Assembly: GCA_964455975.1 (NCBI GenBank)
Contig: CAYVYP010000031.1
Location: forward strand, 1-17,539
Direction of reading: 5' to 3'
From: JAETTH01 sp964455975
Lineage (GTDB): Bacteria > Bacillota > Clostridia > TANB77 > CAG-508
Length of the DNA: 17,539 nucleotides
The position numbers and the translations under genes were made by a program. The notes beneath the pieces are model-generated. The model searched no databases. It had not been told where the DNA came from and saw nothing but the letters and a program-made list of their open reading frames with translations. This document shows positions 1 to 7,491 of the stretch, one piece after another (positions within the stretch are counted from its first letter, which is position 1; each line of letters begins with the position of its first letter).

Positions 1-1
1 G

Positions 2-400
2 CCACAAGGTGGAATGGAAAGTTTACTTACAAAAAATCCATTAGATATTCTTGCATATCAATATGATGTTGTATGTAATGGATATGAAATGGCTTCCGGA
101 GCAGTTAGAAACCATGATCCAGAGCTTATGGTAAAAGCATTTGAAATAGCAGGATATAATAAAGAAGATGTAAAAACAAGATTTGGTGCAATGTATGATG
201 CATTCCAATATGGAACACCACCACATGCAGGAGCAGCACCAGGTTTAGATAGAATGGTAATGTTAATTGCCGGAACTGATAATATTAGAGAAGTAATAGC
301 ATTCCCTAAAAATAAAAAAGCAAGAGATTTGATGATGAGAGCACCAAGTAAAGTTGATGAAAAACAATTAAAAGATGTTCATATTAAGATAGAAGAATAA
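2..400 (+). CDS. aspS: Aspartyl-tRNA synthetase, C-terminal part (5' truncated by window edge)
   Basis: This is the 3' end of a cytoplasmic class II aminoacyl-tRNA synthetase that charges tRNA-Asp with aspartate using ATP. The open frame runs in from the left edge, starting PQGGMESL, so no start codon is present. Visible are the region NGYEMASGAVRNHDPE, which resembles the bacterial AspRS active-site strand, and the class II motif 3 sequence PGLDRMVMLIAG with its ATP-binding Arg. The conserved tail IREVIAFPKNKKARDLMMRAPS follows. The gene ends 5 bases before a strong terminator hairpin, so it is the last gene of its transcript. Identification rests on motif recognition; the match is very close to the family C-terminus. 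Discriminating versus non-discriminating type cannot be decided without the N-terminal anticodon-binding domain. Confidence 0.95.
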   Translation, partial: PQGGMESLLTKNPLDILAYQYDVVCNGYEMASGAVRNHDPELMVKAFEIAGYNKEDVKTRFGAMYDAFQYGTPPHAGAAPGLDRMVMLIAGTDNIREVIAFPKNKKARDLMMRAPSKVDEKQLKDVHIKIEE

Positions 401-405
401 AAACT

Positions 406-435
406 AAAAAATCACTCTTAAATGAGTGATTTTTT
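406..435 (+). terminator. Rho-independent terminator after aspS
   Basis: The 12-bp stem AAAAAATCACTC / GAGTGATTTTTT closes on the loop TTAAAT, and the 3' arm ends in a run of six T. It starts 5 bases after the aspS stop and separates aspS from mnmA. Confidence 0.85.
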
Positions 436-448
436 GACTTTTTTGTAG

Positions 449-454
449 TATAAT
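449..454 (+). promoter_or_regulatory. Candidate -10 element for mnmA
   Basis: A perfect TATAAT lies 26 bases upstream of the mnmA ATG, just after the aspS terminator. No good -35 is found at 16-18 bp; that position falls inside the terminator arm (GTGATT). A TTGACT at 434-439 is too close. A promoter is expected here because mnmA follows a terminator, but the evidence is only the -10 box. Confidence 0.35.
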
Positions 455-480
455 ATTTAAAATTAGAAGAAGAGGTAAAA

Positions 481-1556
481 ATGAAAGAAAAAGTATTGTT
501 AGGAATGAGCGGTGGAGTTGATAGCTCTGTTGCAGCAATTTTATTAAAAGAGCAAGGTTATGAAGTAATAGGAGCAACAATGAGACTATGGGAGGACAAA
601 TGTAACCCTGAAATAGAAGGACGGATGTTGTTCATTTTCTGCTACATATGATGCTAAAAGAGTTTGTGATAAATTAGAAATACCACATTATACTTTAGAT
701 TTAAGAGAAGAATTTGAAGAACATGTTATTAAAGATTTTATAAATTGTTATAAATGTGGAAAAACGCCTAATCCATGTGTAGAATGTAATAAATATTTAA
801 AATTTGATTATTTTTATAAAAAAGCAAAAGAACTTGGATGCACTTATATTTCTACAGGACATTATGCAAAAGTAGAATATTCAGAAGAATATAAAAGATT
901 TGTTTTAAAAAAATCAAATGCAATAAAAAAGGATCAGACATATTTTTTATATAATATGCCAAAAGAAGTAGCAAGCCATATTTTATTTCCTTTAGAAAAT
1001 TATACTGACAAGTCTCAAATAAGACAAATAGCAGAAGAAAATGGACTAAATGTTGCAAAAAAACCAGATAGCCAAGAAATTTGTTTTATTCCAGATGGAA
1101 ATTATGGAGAATTTTTAGAAAAGAATTTGGATAAACTACCTACAAAAGGAAATTTTAAATTGACAAGTGGCGAAATAATAGGAGAACATAAAGGAATTAT
1201 TTTTTACACAATAGGGCAAAGGAAAGGTCTTCGGAATATCTTATAAAGAGCCATTATATGTTGTAAAAATAGATGTTGAAAAAAATGAAGTGATTTTAGG
1301 TAAAGAAGAAGAATTATATACTAACATTTTATATGCAACAGATATTAATTTACTAGCAATAGATAAAATAGAAAAACCAATAGAAATAAAGGCAAAAGTA
1401 CGTTATAGAGCACAAGAAGCAGATGCAATTTTAGAAAAAGTAGATGATAAAAAAGTAAAAGTAACATTTAAGCAAAAACAAAGAGCTATAACAACAGGTC
1501 AATCTGTAGTTTTTTATAAAGATGACATTGTAATTGGTGGAGGAAAGATTTTATAG
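481..1556 (+). CDS. mnmA: tRNA-specific 2-thiouridylase MnmA, read through two +1 shifts at CGG codons
   Basis: MnmA thiolates U34 of tRNA-Lys, -Glu and -Gln in the cytoplasm, using ATP and a persulfide sulfur relay. The ATG at 481 follows AGAAGAGG. Residues 9-18 carry the PP-loop MSGGVDSS. The catalytic cysteines appear as C99 in NPCVECN and C201 in SQEICFIPDG, close to their family positions. YTIGQRKGLGI and a C-terminal beta-barrel end the protein. The gene is open only if one base is skipped at 622 (codon 48) and one at 1232 (codon 251); both are in-frame CGG codons followed by A. The reconstructed product is about 357 residues, normal for MnmA. Without shifting, translation stops at 649-651, far before either cysteine. 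Either the gene is recoded, or it is a double frameshift mutant or assembly error; the otherwise perfect conservation argues against decay. Confidence 0.9.
622..625 (+). other. In-frame CGG-A: putative +1 frameshift site 1 (mnmA codon 48)
   Basis: The frame reads GAA GGA CGG ATG and then stops at TGA 649-651. Skipping the C gives GAA GGA GGA TGT TGT TCA, the EGGCCS stretch typical of Clostridia-type MnmA. The P-site codon is GGA (Gly). Confidence 0.75.
1232..1235 (+). other. In-frame CGG-A: putative +1 frameshift site 2 (mnmA codon 251)
   Basis: The frame reads GGT CTT CGG AAT ATC TTA TAA. Skipping the C gives GGT CTT GGA ATA TCT TAT, restoring the highly conserved GQRKGLGI motif. The P-site codon is CTT (Leu), so the heptamer CTT CGG A resembles the yeast Ty1 +1 site CUU AGG C in layout. 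Confidence 0.8.
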
Positions 1557-1565
1557 GTGATTTTA

Positions 1566-1594
1566 TTGTTATTTTTTATCATATATGATATATT
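1566..1594 (+). promoter_or_regulatory. Candidate sigma-A promoter upstream of tagO
   Basis: TTGTTA (1566-1571) and TATATT (1589-1594) are 17 bp apart and lie 46 bases before the tagO ATG. The spacer contains a perfect 12-bp palindrome, ATCATATATGAT, at 1578-1589. There is no terminator after mnmA, so read-through from mnmA is also possible. Confidence 0.4.
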
Positions 1595-1639
1595 ATTTTA
1601 AAATGTAACAAAAAAAGTAAATATAGGGAGGCAAAATTA

Positions 1640-2732
1640 ATGTGGGGAAACATAGCAATAGCATTTTTACTAGCATTTATAACAGCATTTGTATTTACGC
1701 CAAATACAATTAAATTAGCTAAAAAAATAGGTGGAATGGATATTCCAAAAGATGATAGAAGAGAGCATACTAAGCCAATGCCAAAACTAGGTGGTATTGC
1801 CGTAATTTTAGGATTTTTAGTTTCATCAGCATATTTAATTATATCTTTAAGTATTGAAGAGATGATTAACTTAAATGGAAATGAACAATATGGAATAAAA
1901 ATGATAGGTTTATTTTTAGGAATATTGATTATAGGATTAACACGGGTTTATAGATGATATAAAAAATATAAAAGCTTGGCAAAAACTTTTAGGGCAAACA
2001 ATAGCTGCAATAGTGGTAGTAGCTTTTGGTATAAGAATAGACATATTAAATATTCCATTTTTTGATACTTTAGGATTAAGTAATACAGTATCTATAATAC
2101 TTACAATAGGCTGGATAGTAGGAATAACAAATGCTATTAATTTAATAGATGGTTTAGATGGACTATCATCAGGAATAACAATGATTTCAGCAATATCATT
2201 ATTAATAATATTTGCGCTAAATGGTTCACCATTAATTGCAATAATATTAATAACAGCGTTAGCAGGAGCAATTACAGGATTTTTACCATTTAATTTTAAT
2301 CCAGCAAAAACATTTATAGGGGATACAGGATCAAATTTTTTAGGATTTGCAATAGCAGTAATTTCAATATTAGGAGTTGCAAAAACATATACAGCATTTG
2401 TAATTGTATTACCACTAATAGTATTGGGATTACCAGTATTTGATACAGTTTTTGCAATAATAAGAAGAATTATAAAAGGAAAATCACTAAAAGCAGTATT
2501 TCAAGCAGACCATGGACATTTACATCATAAATTAGTAAAAAGAGGATTTTCACAAAAGGAAGCAGTTTTAATATTATATGGAATAAGTGCAGCATGTGGA
2601 ATGTTTGCAATAGTACTTTTTGAAAGCGGAATATGGAAAGCATTATCATTTGCATTAATGGTAGTAGCAGTTGTTACAATAGGATATAAAGAATTATTTA
2701 AATTAAAAGAAGAAGAGGAAGAAGAAAATTAA
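1640..2732 (+). CDS. tagO: TagO/WecA-type undecaprenyl-phosphate sugar-1-phosphate transferase, read through one +1 shift at CGG
   Basis: This integral membrane enzyme transfers a GlcNAc-1-phosphate type group from UDP-sugar to undecaprenyl phosphate, the first step of wall teichoic acid or other lipid-linked glycan synthesis. The ATG at 1640 follows AGGGAGG. In order I see a first membrane helix, the DDRREHTKPMPKLGG signature, GFIDD with the Mg-binding Asp pair, NAINLIDGLDG (residues 164-174), FIGDTGSNFLG, and the HGHLHH histidine motif (291-296), with many membrane helices and an acidic tail. The frame is broken at codon 102, CGG at 1943; skipping the C restores G-F-I-D-D. The reconstructed protein is about 363 residues, normal for the family. 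Without the shift only 105 residues with no catalytic site are made. Family assignment is firm; TagO versus WecA and the exact sugar are inferred. Confidence 0.88.
1943..1946 (+). other. In-frame CGG-G: putative +1 frameshift site 3 (tagO codon 102)
   Basis: The frame reads TTA ACA CGG GTT TAT AGA TGA. Skipping the C gives TTA ACA GGG TTT ATA GAT GAT, the conserved G-x-[ILV]-D-D motif with the Mg-binding aspartates. The P-site codon is ACA (Thr). This is the only site with G rather than A after CGG. Confidence 0.8.
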
Positions 2733-2818
2733 GAACAAAAGAATTATAAATATAATTGTCAAAAATACTAAACATGTTTAAAAGATTATGAATTTTAAAA
2801 TGGCATAATTCATATTAG

Positions 2819-2849
2819 AGAGCAATAATATTAAGATTATTGTTCTTTT
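2819..2849 (+). terminator. Rho-independent terminator downstream of tagO
   Basis: The 11-bp stem AGAGCAATAAT / ATTATTGTTCT (one G-U pair) has the loop ATTAAG and ends in TTTT. It lies in the 207-base gap between tagO and the glycosyltransferase genes, just upstream of their promoter. A second, weaker inverted repeat (TATGAATT ... AATTCATA) sits about 30 bases earlier. Confidence 0.7.
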
Positions 2850-2868
2850 AAATGTAATTAAATGTAAA

Positions 2869-2897
2869 TTGACATAAATTTTAACATATGATATAAT
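2869..2897 (+). promoter_or_regulatory. Near-consensus sigma-A promoter for the glycosyltransferase operon
   Basis: TTGACA (2869-2874) and TATAAT (2892-2897) are both perfect and exactly 17 bp apart. The start codon of the first glycosyltransferase is about 45 bases downstream. This is the strongest promoter in the window and implies a transcript covering the two glycosyltransferases, the GNAT gene, pth and rng. Confidence 0.85.
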
Positions 2898-2942
2898 TTA
2901 CAAAGATTATATTGTTTAAAATTATAAAATTAGGAGAAGATG

Positions 2943-4175
2943 ATGAAAGATAGTATAGAATTTGGAATAGGATTTGTTACTGGCAGACCAAATGTTTGTA
3001 AAATAATAAATAACTATTATAAAGAAATATTAAATCAAATAGAAAACAAGAAAAATGTGAAAATAACAGTTTATATTTTATATGATATAAAGTATCAATT
3101 AACAAAAAGAACGGATTTCTATAATATTCTTCCAGAAGTATACAAAAAAATAAAAATAGAATATATAACACCAGAGAAAATAGAAAAAGAAAAAAACAAA
3201 CTAATTAAAGAAAATAAATTAACACAGTATCAAGCTGATTTATTTTTAGGATATGGACATGCTAGATCCAGAAACACATTAATGTATTTTGCATTAAAAA
3301 AACATACAGATTATTTACTGTTTTGGGATGATGATGAATATCCAGTGGCAGTTAAAAAAGATGATAATCAATTAAATTGGATAAAACAAAATAACATATC
3401 AAAACATATAGAAAATATGGAAAATGCAGATGTAACAATAGGATATCATTGTGGATATATTTCACCAATTCCATATATTAAATTAAAAAACAAACAAGAA
3501 GAAGCATTTAAACAATATATAGAAGCTATTAGTAATGAAATAATTACATGGGAATCTATAAAACAAAAAATGATTAATGAAAATGGGGTTACATATGCAG
3601 ATGAAAATGTATTAAAATCTGAAGCCTATGAATTAAAGAATGTAGGAAAAGATACATGGGTAGCTGGTTCAACTTTATGTTTAAATTTAAATAATATAGA
3701 AAAAATCCCGGCATTTTATAATCCAGAAGGAGCAAGAGGTGAAGATACATTTTTTTCCACAAAACTTTTAAACGCAAGAGTAATAAAGGTTCCAGTATAT
3801 CATTTTCATGATGGGTTTTTAAAATATCAAAATATTATGAAAAATAAATATCCAAAAAAATTAGATAAAATTGAAATTGAAAATTTTGATATTGAAAAAA
3901 GATTTATGCAAGCATCAGAAGGTTGGATAAAATATAAACCACTTTTAATGTATATAACGGACAAAGAAAATTATAATAAAAAAATATTAGAAGTATATAA
4001 AAATTTAGAAAAAAGTATACCAAAAATAAAAAAAATATTTAAAAAAAGTAATATAGAAAAGCTTTTAAAAATATTAGAAGAATATGATAAAAATGTAGAA
4101 AAAGATTATCAAGAATATATTGAAATAAATAATATATGGGATGTATTAAAAACAACGTATGAAAGTAGGAATTAA
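2943..4175 (+). CDS. GT-A fold glycosyltransferase-like protein
   Basis: This looks like a soluble sugar transferase acting on a surface glycan or protein; donor and acceptor are unknown. The opening IEFGIGFVTGRPNVCKIINNYY resembles a GT-A nucleotide-sugar fold. HARSRNTLMYFAL and YLLFWDDDEYP near residues 102-130 give a DxD-like metal site. WVAGSTLCLNL and GARGEDTFFS follow, the latter resembling the ED catalytic motif of GT2 enzymes, then YHFHDGFLKYQ with possible metal-binding histidines. The last 100 residues are Lys/Glu-rich and probably helical. Two adjacent ATGs exist (2940 and 2943); the second sits 6 bases from AGGAG and is preferred. It is followed after 3 bases by a GT2 gene. No membrane helix is evident. 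The GT-A call is moderate; the specific family is not recognised. Confidence 0.75.
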   Translation: MKDSIEFGIGFVTGRPNVCKIINNYYKEILNQIENKKNVKITVYILYDIKYQLTKRTDFYNILPEVYKKIKIEYITPEKIEKEKNKLIKENKLTQYQADLFLGYGHARSRNTLMYFALKKHTDYLLFWDDDEYPVAVKKDDNQLNWIKQNNISKHIENMENADVTIGYHCGYISPIPYIKLKNKQEEAFKQYIEAISNEIITWESIKQKMINENGVTYADENVLKSEAYELKNVGKDTWVAGSTLCLNLNNIEKIPAFYNPEGARGEDTFFSTKLLNARVIKVPVYHFHDGFLKYQNIMKNKYPKKLDKIEIENFDIEKRFMQASEGWIKYKPLLMYITDKENYNKKILEVYKNLEKSIPKIKKIFKKSNIEKLLKILEEYDKNVEKDYQEYIEINNIWDVLKTTYESRN

Positions 4176-4178
4176 TAT

Positions 4179-5174
4179 ATGAATAAGTCAAAATTGATAA
4201 CAGTTATTATACCTGTTTATAATAAAGAAAAATATTTAAAACAAAGTATTGAAAGTGTATTAAATCAATCTTATTCTGATTTAGAAATAATAATAGTTAA
4301 TGATGGTTCTACAGATAATTCTAAAAAAATATGTGAAGAATATAGCAAAAAAGATTCTAGAATTAGCCTTATAAATATACAAAATGGAGGAGCTGCTCAT
4401 GCAAGAAATATTGCTATAGATATTGCAAAAGGAGATTTTATATCATTTATTGATGCAGATGATTATATATATAGTGGATATTATGAATACATGTTAAATA
4501 TAATGAATGTCACAAATTCAGATATTGCAGAATGTAGCTTTATTAGAGTGCCAGAAAATGAGAAATATGAATTTGATATACAAAAAAATCAATACACACA
4601 AATGAATAATATAGAAGCACTACTTAAATTATATGGTGATGACTATGACGAATATGTAAAAACTGTTATAATGTGTAATAAATTATTTAAGACAGAATTG
4701 TTTAAAAATACGAGATATATTGAAAAAAGAATTATAGATGATGAAACAATTATATATAAATTGTTATATGACGCAAAAAAATTTGTTACTACAAATAATA
4801 AAATGTATGCATATGTACAAAGTTTAAATAGTACAATGAGAGCAGACTTGAAAATAGAAAAAATAGAGGATGCATTTAAAGCATATGATGAATGTTCAGA
4901 ATTTTTTAAAAACAATAATTTACCCAAAATACAAGGCTTATGTTTAAAAAGATATTTAAATTATTGTATAGAATTTATTAATAAAACAGTAAATTCTACT
5001 ATATCGGATAAAAATGAAATTTATAAAGATTTAAAACATAAATTTGATAATAAATCAAAAATCTATAAAGAATTTATAGAAGAACAAGAAGAAAAGTTAA
5101 AACTAGAAGAAGAATATGAAAAAATAGAAAATATTTTTAACAAAAAATATGAGGAAGAAATTAGTAAAAATTAA
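4179..5174 (+). CDS. Family 2 glycosyltransferase
   Basis: This transfers a sugar from a nucleotide-sugar donor, probably during surface polysaccharide or teichoic acid decoration on the cytoplasmic face. The first 100 residues are a textbook GT2 domain: VIIPVYNKEKYLKQSIESVLNQSY, IIIVNDGSTDNS, GGAAHARNIAI and FISFIDADDYI, in which DAD is the metal-binding DxD. Residues RIIDDETIIYKLL around position 185 match the GT2 ED motif. The last 60 residues are strongly charged and likely coiled coil (EEQEEKLKLEEEYEKIE). No membrane segment is seen. AGGA lies 8 bases before the ATG, and the gene begins 3 bases after the preceding glycosyltransferase, so the two are surely cotranscribed and may act on one glycan. 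Acceptor and sugar are unknown. Confidence 0.88.
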   Translation: MNKSKLITVIIPVYNKEKYLKQSIESVLNQSYSDLEIIIVNDGSTDNSKKICEEYSKKDSRISLINIQNGGAAHARNIAIDIAKGDFISFIDADDYIYSGYYEYMLNIMNVTNSDIAECSFIRVPENEKYEFDIQKNQYTQMNNIEALLKLYGDDYDEYVKTVIMCNKLFKTELFKNTRYIEKRIIDDETIIYKLLYDAKKFVTTNNKMYAYVQSLNSTMRADLKIEKIEDAFKAYDECSEFFKNNNLPKIQGLCLKRYLNYCIEFINKTVNSTISDKNEIYKDLKHKFDNKSKIYKEFIEEQEEKLKLEEEYEKIENIFNKKYEEEISKN

Positions 5175-5193
5175 AATAAAAAAGGAGGTTTAT

Positions 5194-5682
5194 ATGTATA
5201 AAGTAATAGAATACAATAAAAAATATAAAAAAGAAACATTAGAATTATTAATAGATATAATGACAAGAGAATGTAATATAGGACTAGATATAAACCTCTT
5301 AAAAAAAGAATTAAGTAATGAACTAGACTTAGTAATTAAAAATAAAAATTTACATTATTTAATTGCTATAGATGAGATGGAAAAAGTCATTGGAACTATA
5401 AGTTTAGAATATAAAGAAAATAATGAAGCATATTTAAAAAGAATGTATGTTCATTATAACCATAGAGGAGCAGGAATAGCGCAAAATTTATTTGATACAG
5501 TGATGGATAAAGCTAAAGAAAATTATTATTCTATAATATATTTAGGGACGTATAAAAAATTAGAGAGGGCTATTAATTTTTATATAAAGAATGGATTTGT
5601 ACAAAATGAAAATGAACATGATAATGAAGAACTTTACTTTTATAAAGATTTATTAGAAGAAACTAAAAATATAGCAATCTAA
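5194..5682 (+). CDS. GNAT family N-acetyltransferase
   Basis: This small cytoplasmic acetyltransferase uses acetyl-CoA; the substrate cannot be told from the sequence. The core contains YLIAIDEMEKVIGTISLEYKENNEAYLKRMYVHYNHRGAGIAQNLFDTVMDKAKE. The piece HRGAGIAQ is the acetyl-CoA pyrophosphate-binding motif A (R/Q-x-x-G-x-G/A), and AINFYIKNGF matches the GNAT C-terminal motif B. I place the start at ATG 5194, 5 bases after a perfect AGGAGG. A longer frame starting at 5149 would overlap the GT2 gene and has no ribosome binding site. The resulting 162 residues are normal for the family. The gene sits between a glycosyltransferase pair and pth, so modification of a sugar or a ribosomal protein are both conceivable, but neither is supported by sequence. 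Confidence 0.85.
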   Translation: MYKVIEYNKKYKKETLELLIDIMTRECNIGLDINLLKKELSNELDLVIKNKNLHYLIAIDEMEKVIGTISLEYKENNEAYLKRMYVHYNHRGAGIAQNLFDTVMDKAKENYYSIIYLGTYKKLERAINFYIKNGFVQNENEHDNEELYFYKDLLEETKNIAI

Positions 5683-5703
5683 AATAAAAAAGAGGTAAAA
5701 AAT

Positions 5704-6261
5704 ATGTATTTAATAGTTGGACTTGGAAATCCAGAGCCAGAGTATTCTAATACTAGGCATAACATGGGATTTGATGTAATTAATAAAATAGCAAAAAAAT
5801 ATGAAATTGATATTACAAGAAGTAAATTTAATAGCCTATATGGAAGCGGAATAATAGAAGGAAAAAAAGTAGCTTTATTAAAACCACAAACATATATGAA
5901 TTTAAGTGGACAAGCAATAAAGCCATTTGCTGATTTTTATAAAATAGACTTGGAAGATATAATTGTTATATATGATGATATGGATGTAGAAAAAGAAAAA
6001 ATAAAAATAAGAAAAAAAGGTGGATCTGGAAGTCACAATGGAATGAAATCTGTTGTACATGAATTAAATTCAGAAGATTTTTGTAGAATAAGAGTAGGAA
6101 TAGGAATTCCAGAGAATAAAGAAGATATTATAAATTATGTAATTAGTAAAATATCAGAAGAAGAACAAAATGCATTGGAAAAAGGGCAAGAAAAAGCTGA
6201 AAATGCAGTAATAGAAATATTAAAAAATGGAATTGACTTAGCAATGAATAAATATAACTAG
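5704..6261 (+). CDS. pth: Peptidyl-tRNA hydrolase
   Basis: Pth hydrolyses the ester bond of peptidyl-tRNAs dropped by stalled or aborting ribosomes, recycling tRNA in the cytoplasm. The 185-residue protein has the usual bacterial length and all active-site elements: GLGNPEPEYSNTRHNMGF with catalytic His at 19 and Asn at 9, KPQTYMNLSGQA with its conserved Asn, YDDMD at 90-94, and GGSGSHNGMKS with Asn at 112. The ATG follows AAGAGGT with good spacing, 21 bases after the GNAT gene. Its stop overlaps the ribosome binding site of rng, indicating cotranscription. If frameshift-prone translation is frequent in this organism, Pth would be needed to clear drop-off products; that link is inference. Confidence 0.96.
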   Translation: MYLIVGLGNPEPEYSNTRHNMGFDVINKIAKKYEIDITRSKFNSLYGSGIIEGKKVALLKPQTYMNLSGQAIKPFADFYKIDLEDIIVIYDDMDVEKEKIKIRKKGGSGSHNGMKSVVHELNSEDFCRIRVGIGIPENKEDIINYVISKISEEEQNALEKGQEKAENAVIEILKNGIDLAMNKYN

Positions 6262-6271
6262 GAGAAAAGTA

Positions 6272-7453
6272 ATGCGAGAAATAATATTAAATGTAGATAA
6301 AGATAATAAAAAAACAATTATATTTTCGGAAAATGGAAAATTAATTGAAAAATATGAAGAAGATAATCAAAATAGAATAGAAGGTAATATATATATAGGA
6401 AAAGTAACAGATGTATTACCTGGAATGCAAGCAGCGTTTATAGATATAGGAGAAGAAAAAAATGCATTTATACATTTAAAAGATATTTTACCTAAAAAAG
6501 ATATTACAGATGAAAATAATAAAAATGATGAGTTAGGTAGTATTAGTAAATATATAAAACAAGGCGATATTTTAGAAGTACAAATAAAAAGAGATGCAAC
6601 ATCTAAAAAAGGACCCAAAGTATCTAAACATATTAGCTTACCAAGCAGATTTATTGTATTTATGCCAGAAGTTAGTTTTGTTACTGTCTCACAAAAGATA
6701 GAAGATGAAGATGAAAAAAAGAGACTTGTAGAAATTGTAAAACAATTACTTCCTAAAAATGCAGGAGCAATAATAAGAACATCAGCAGAAGGAAAAACTA
6801 AAGAAGAATTAGAAAGTGATATTAAATCTGTCATAAACCAATATAATGAAATTAAGGAAAAAACAAAAAATGCAAAAAGAATTCCAAGTTTAATATATAG
6901 TGGAAATAATATTATTAAAAATTTTTTAACAGATATAATTGATCAAAATATAGATAGAATTTTAATAAATAATTTATGTATATATGAAGAGGTAAAAACA
7001 TTTTTACAAAATAGTAATTTTAAAGATGTTAAAATTGAGTATAAAGAAAATGAAGATTTACTAAATTTATATAATTTAAAAGATGAAATTTTAAAATTGC
7101 AAGAAAGAAAAATTTGGCTTAAATGTGGAGGATTTATAACTATTGATAAAACAGAGGCTTTAGTTGCAATAGATGTAAATTCTGGAAAATATACAGGTAA
7201 AAAAGATTTAGAGCAGACTGTATTTAAAGTTAACAAAGAAGCAAGCATCGAAATTGCGAAACAGTTAAAATTAAGAGATATTGGTGGAATAATAATAATA
7301 GATTATATAGATATGGATAATGATAAAGACAGAGAAGAAATAACACAAATACTAAAAGAATCATTAAAACAAGATAGGTCAAAAACACAAGTAATTGGAT
7401 TTACAAAATTAAATTTATTAGAAATGACAAGAAAGCATATGTTTAGTGAATAA
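6272..7453 (+). CDS. rng: Ribonuclease E/G family endoribonuclease, short form
   Basis: This cuts single-stranded AU-rich RNA, acting in rRNA processing and mRNA decay. The S1 RNA-binding domain is at about residues 36-115 (IYIGKVTDVLPGMQAAFIDIGEEKNAFIHLKDI). The catalytic DNase I-like domain shows VAIDVNSGK with D301 and IIIIDYIDMDND with D344/D347, matching the magnesium-binding aspartates of RNase E. The protein ends at residue 393 right after LLEMTRKHMFSE, so the CPxCxG-type zinc link that follows EMTRK in E. coli RNase G is absent. The next bases form a terminator, so this end is genuine rather than a frameshift. AGGAG lies 7 bases before the ATG and overlaps the pth stop. Tetramer formation through zinc would not be possible in the canonical way. 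Confidence 0.92.
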   Translation: MREIILNVDKDNKKTIIFSENGKLIEKYEEDNQNRIEGNIYIGKVTDVLPGMQAAFIDIGEEKNAFIHLKDILPKKDITDENNKNDELGSISKYIKQGDILEVQIKRDATSKKGPKVSKHISLPSRFIVFMPEVSFVTVSQKIEDEDEKKRLVEIVKQLLPKNAGAIIRTSAEGKTKEELESDIKSVINQYNEIKEKTKNAKRIPSLIYSGNNIIKNFLTDIIDQNIDRILINNLCIYEEVKTFLQNSNFKDVKIEYKENEDLLNLYNLKDEILKLQERKIWLKCGGFITIDKTEALVAIDVNSGKYTGKKDLEQTVFKVNKEASIEIAKQLKLRDIGGIIIIDYIDMDNDKDREEITQILKESLKQDRSKTQVIGFTKLNLLEMTRKHMFSE

Positions 7454-7459
7454 AAAACA

Positions 7460-7491
7460 AAAAAGAATTTTAGTTTCCTAAAATTCTTTTT
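7460..7491. terminator. Two-way terminator between convergent rng and acyl-CoA synthetase genes
   Basis: The 14-bp stem AAAAAGAATTTTAG / CTAAAATTCTTTTT has the loop TTTC. A-rich and T-rich flanks provide a U-tract in either direction. The stop codon of the minus-strand synthetase gene (7470-7472) lies inside the stem. Confidence 0.85.

Noticed and set aside
1229..1235. A prfB-like +1 site (CTT then stop then C)
   Set aside because: The codon after CTT is CGG rather than a stop, no Shine-Dalgarno-like stimulator is shared by the five sites, and the genes are not release factors.
481..1556. mnmA, tagO and nagZ as ordinary pseudogenes
   Set aside because: Apart from the single-base CGG sites the proteins keep every catalytic motif, normal length, good ribosome binding sites and no premature stops. 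Random decay would not place all breaks at CGG.
2781..2815. Riboswitch or small RNA in the tagO-glycosyltransferase gap
   Set aside because: There is only an 8-bp AT-rich inverted repeat with a large loop; no conserved aptamer features are visible.
5149..5193. Upstream start for the GNAT gene
   Set aside because: It would overlap the GT2 gene end and lacks a ribosome binding site; ATG 5194 has a perfect AGGAGG at 5 bases.
6367..6834. 155-codon open frame on the minus strand inside rng
   Set aside because: It lies wholly antisense to the conserved S1 and catalytic region of rng, is Ser/Phe/Ile-rich as expected for the complement of an A-rich gene, and has no recognisable motif.
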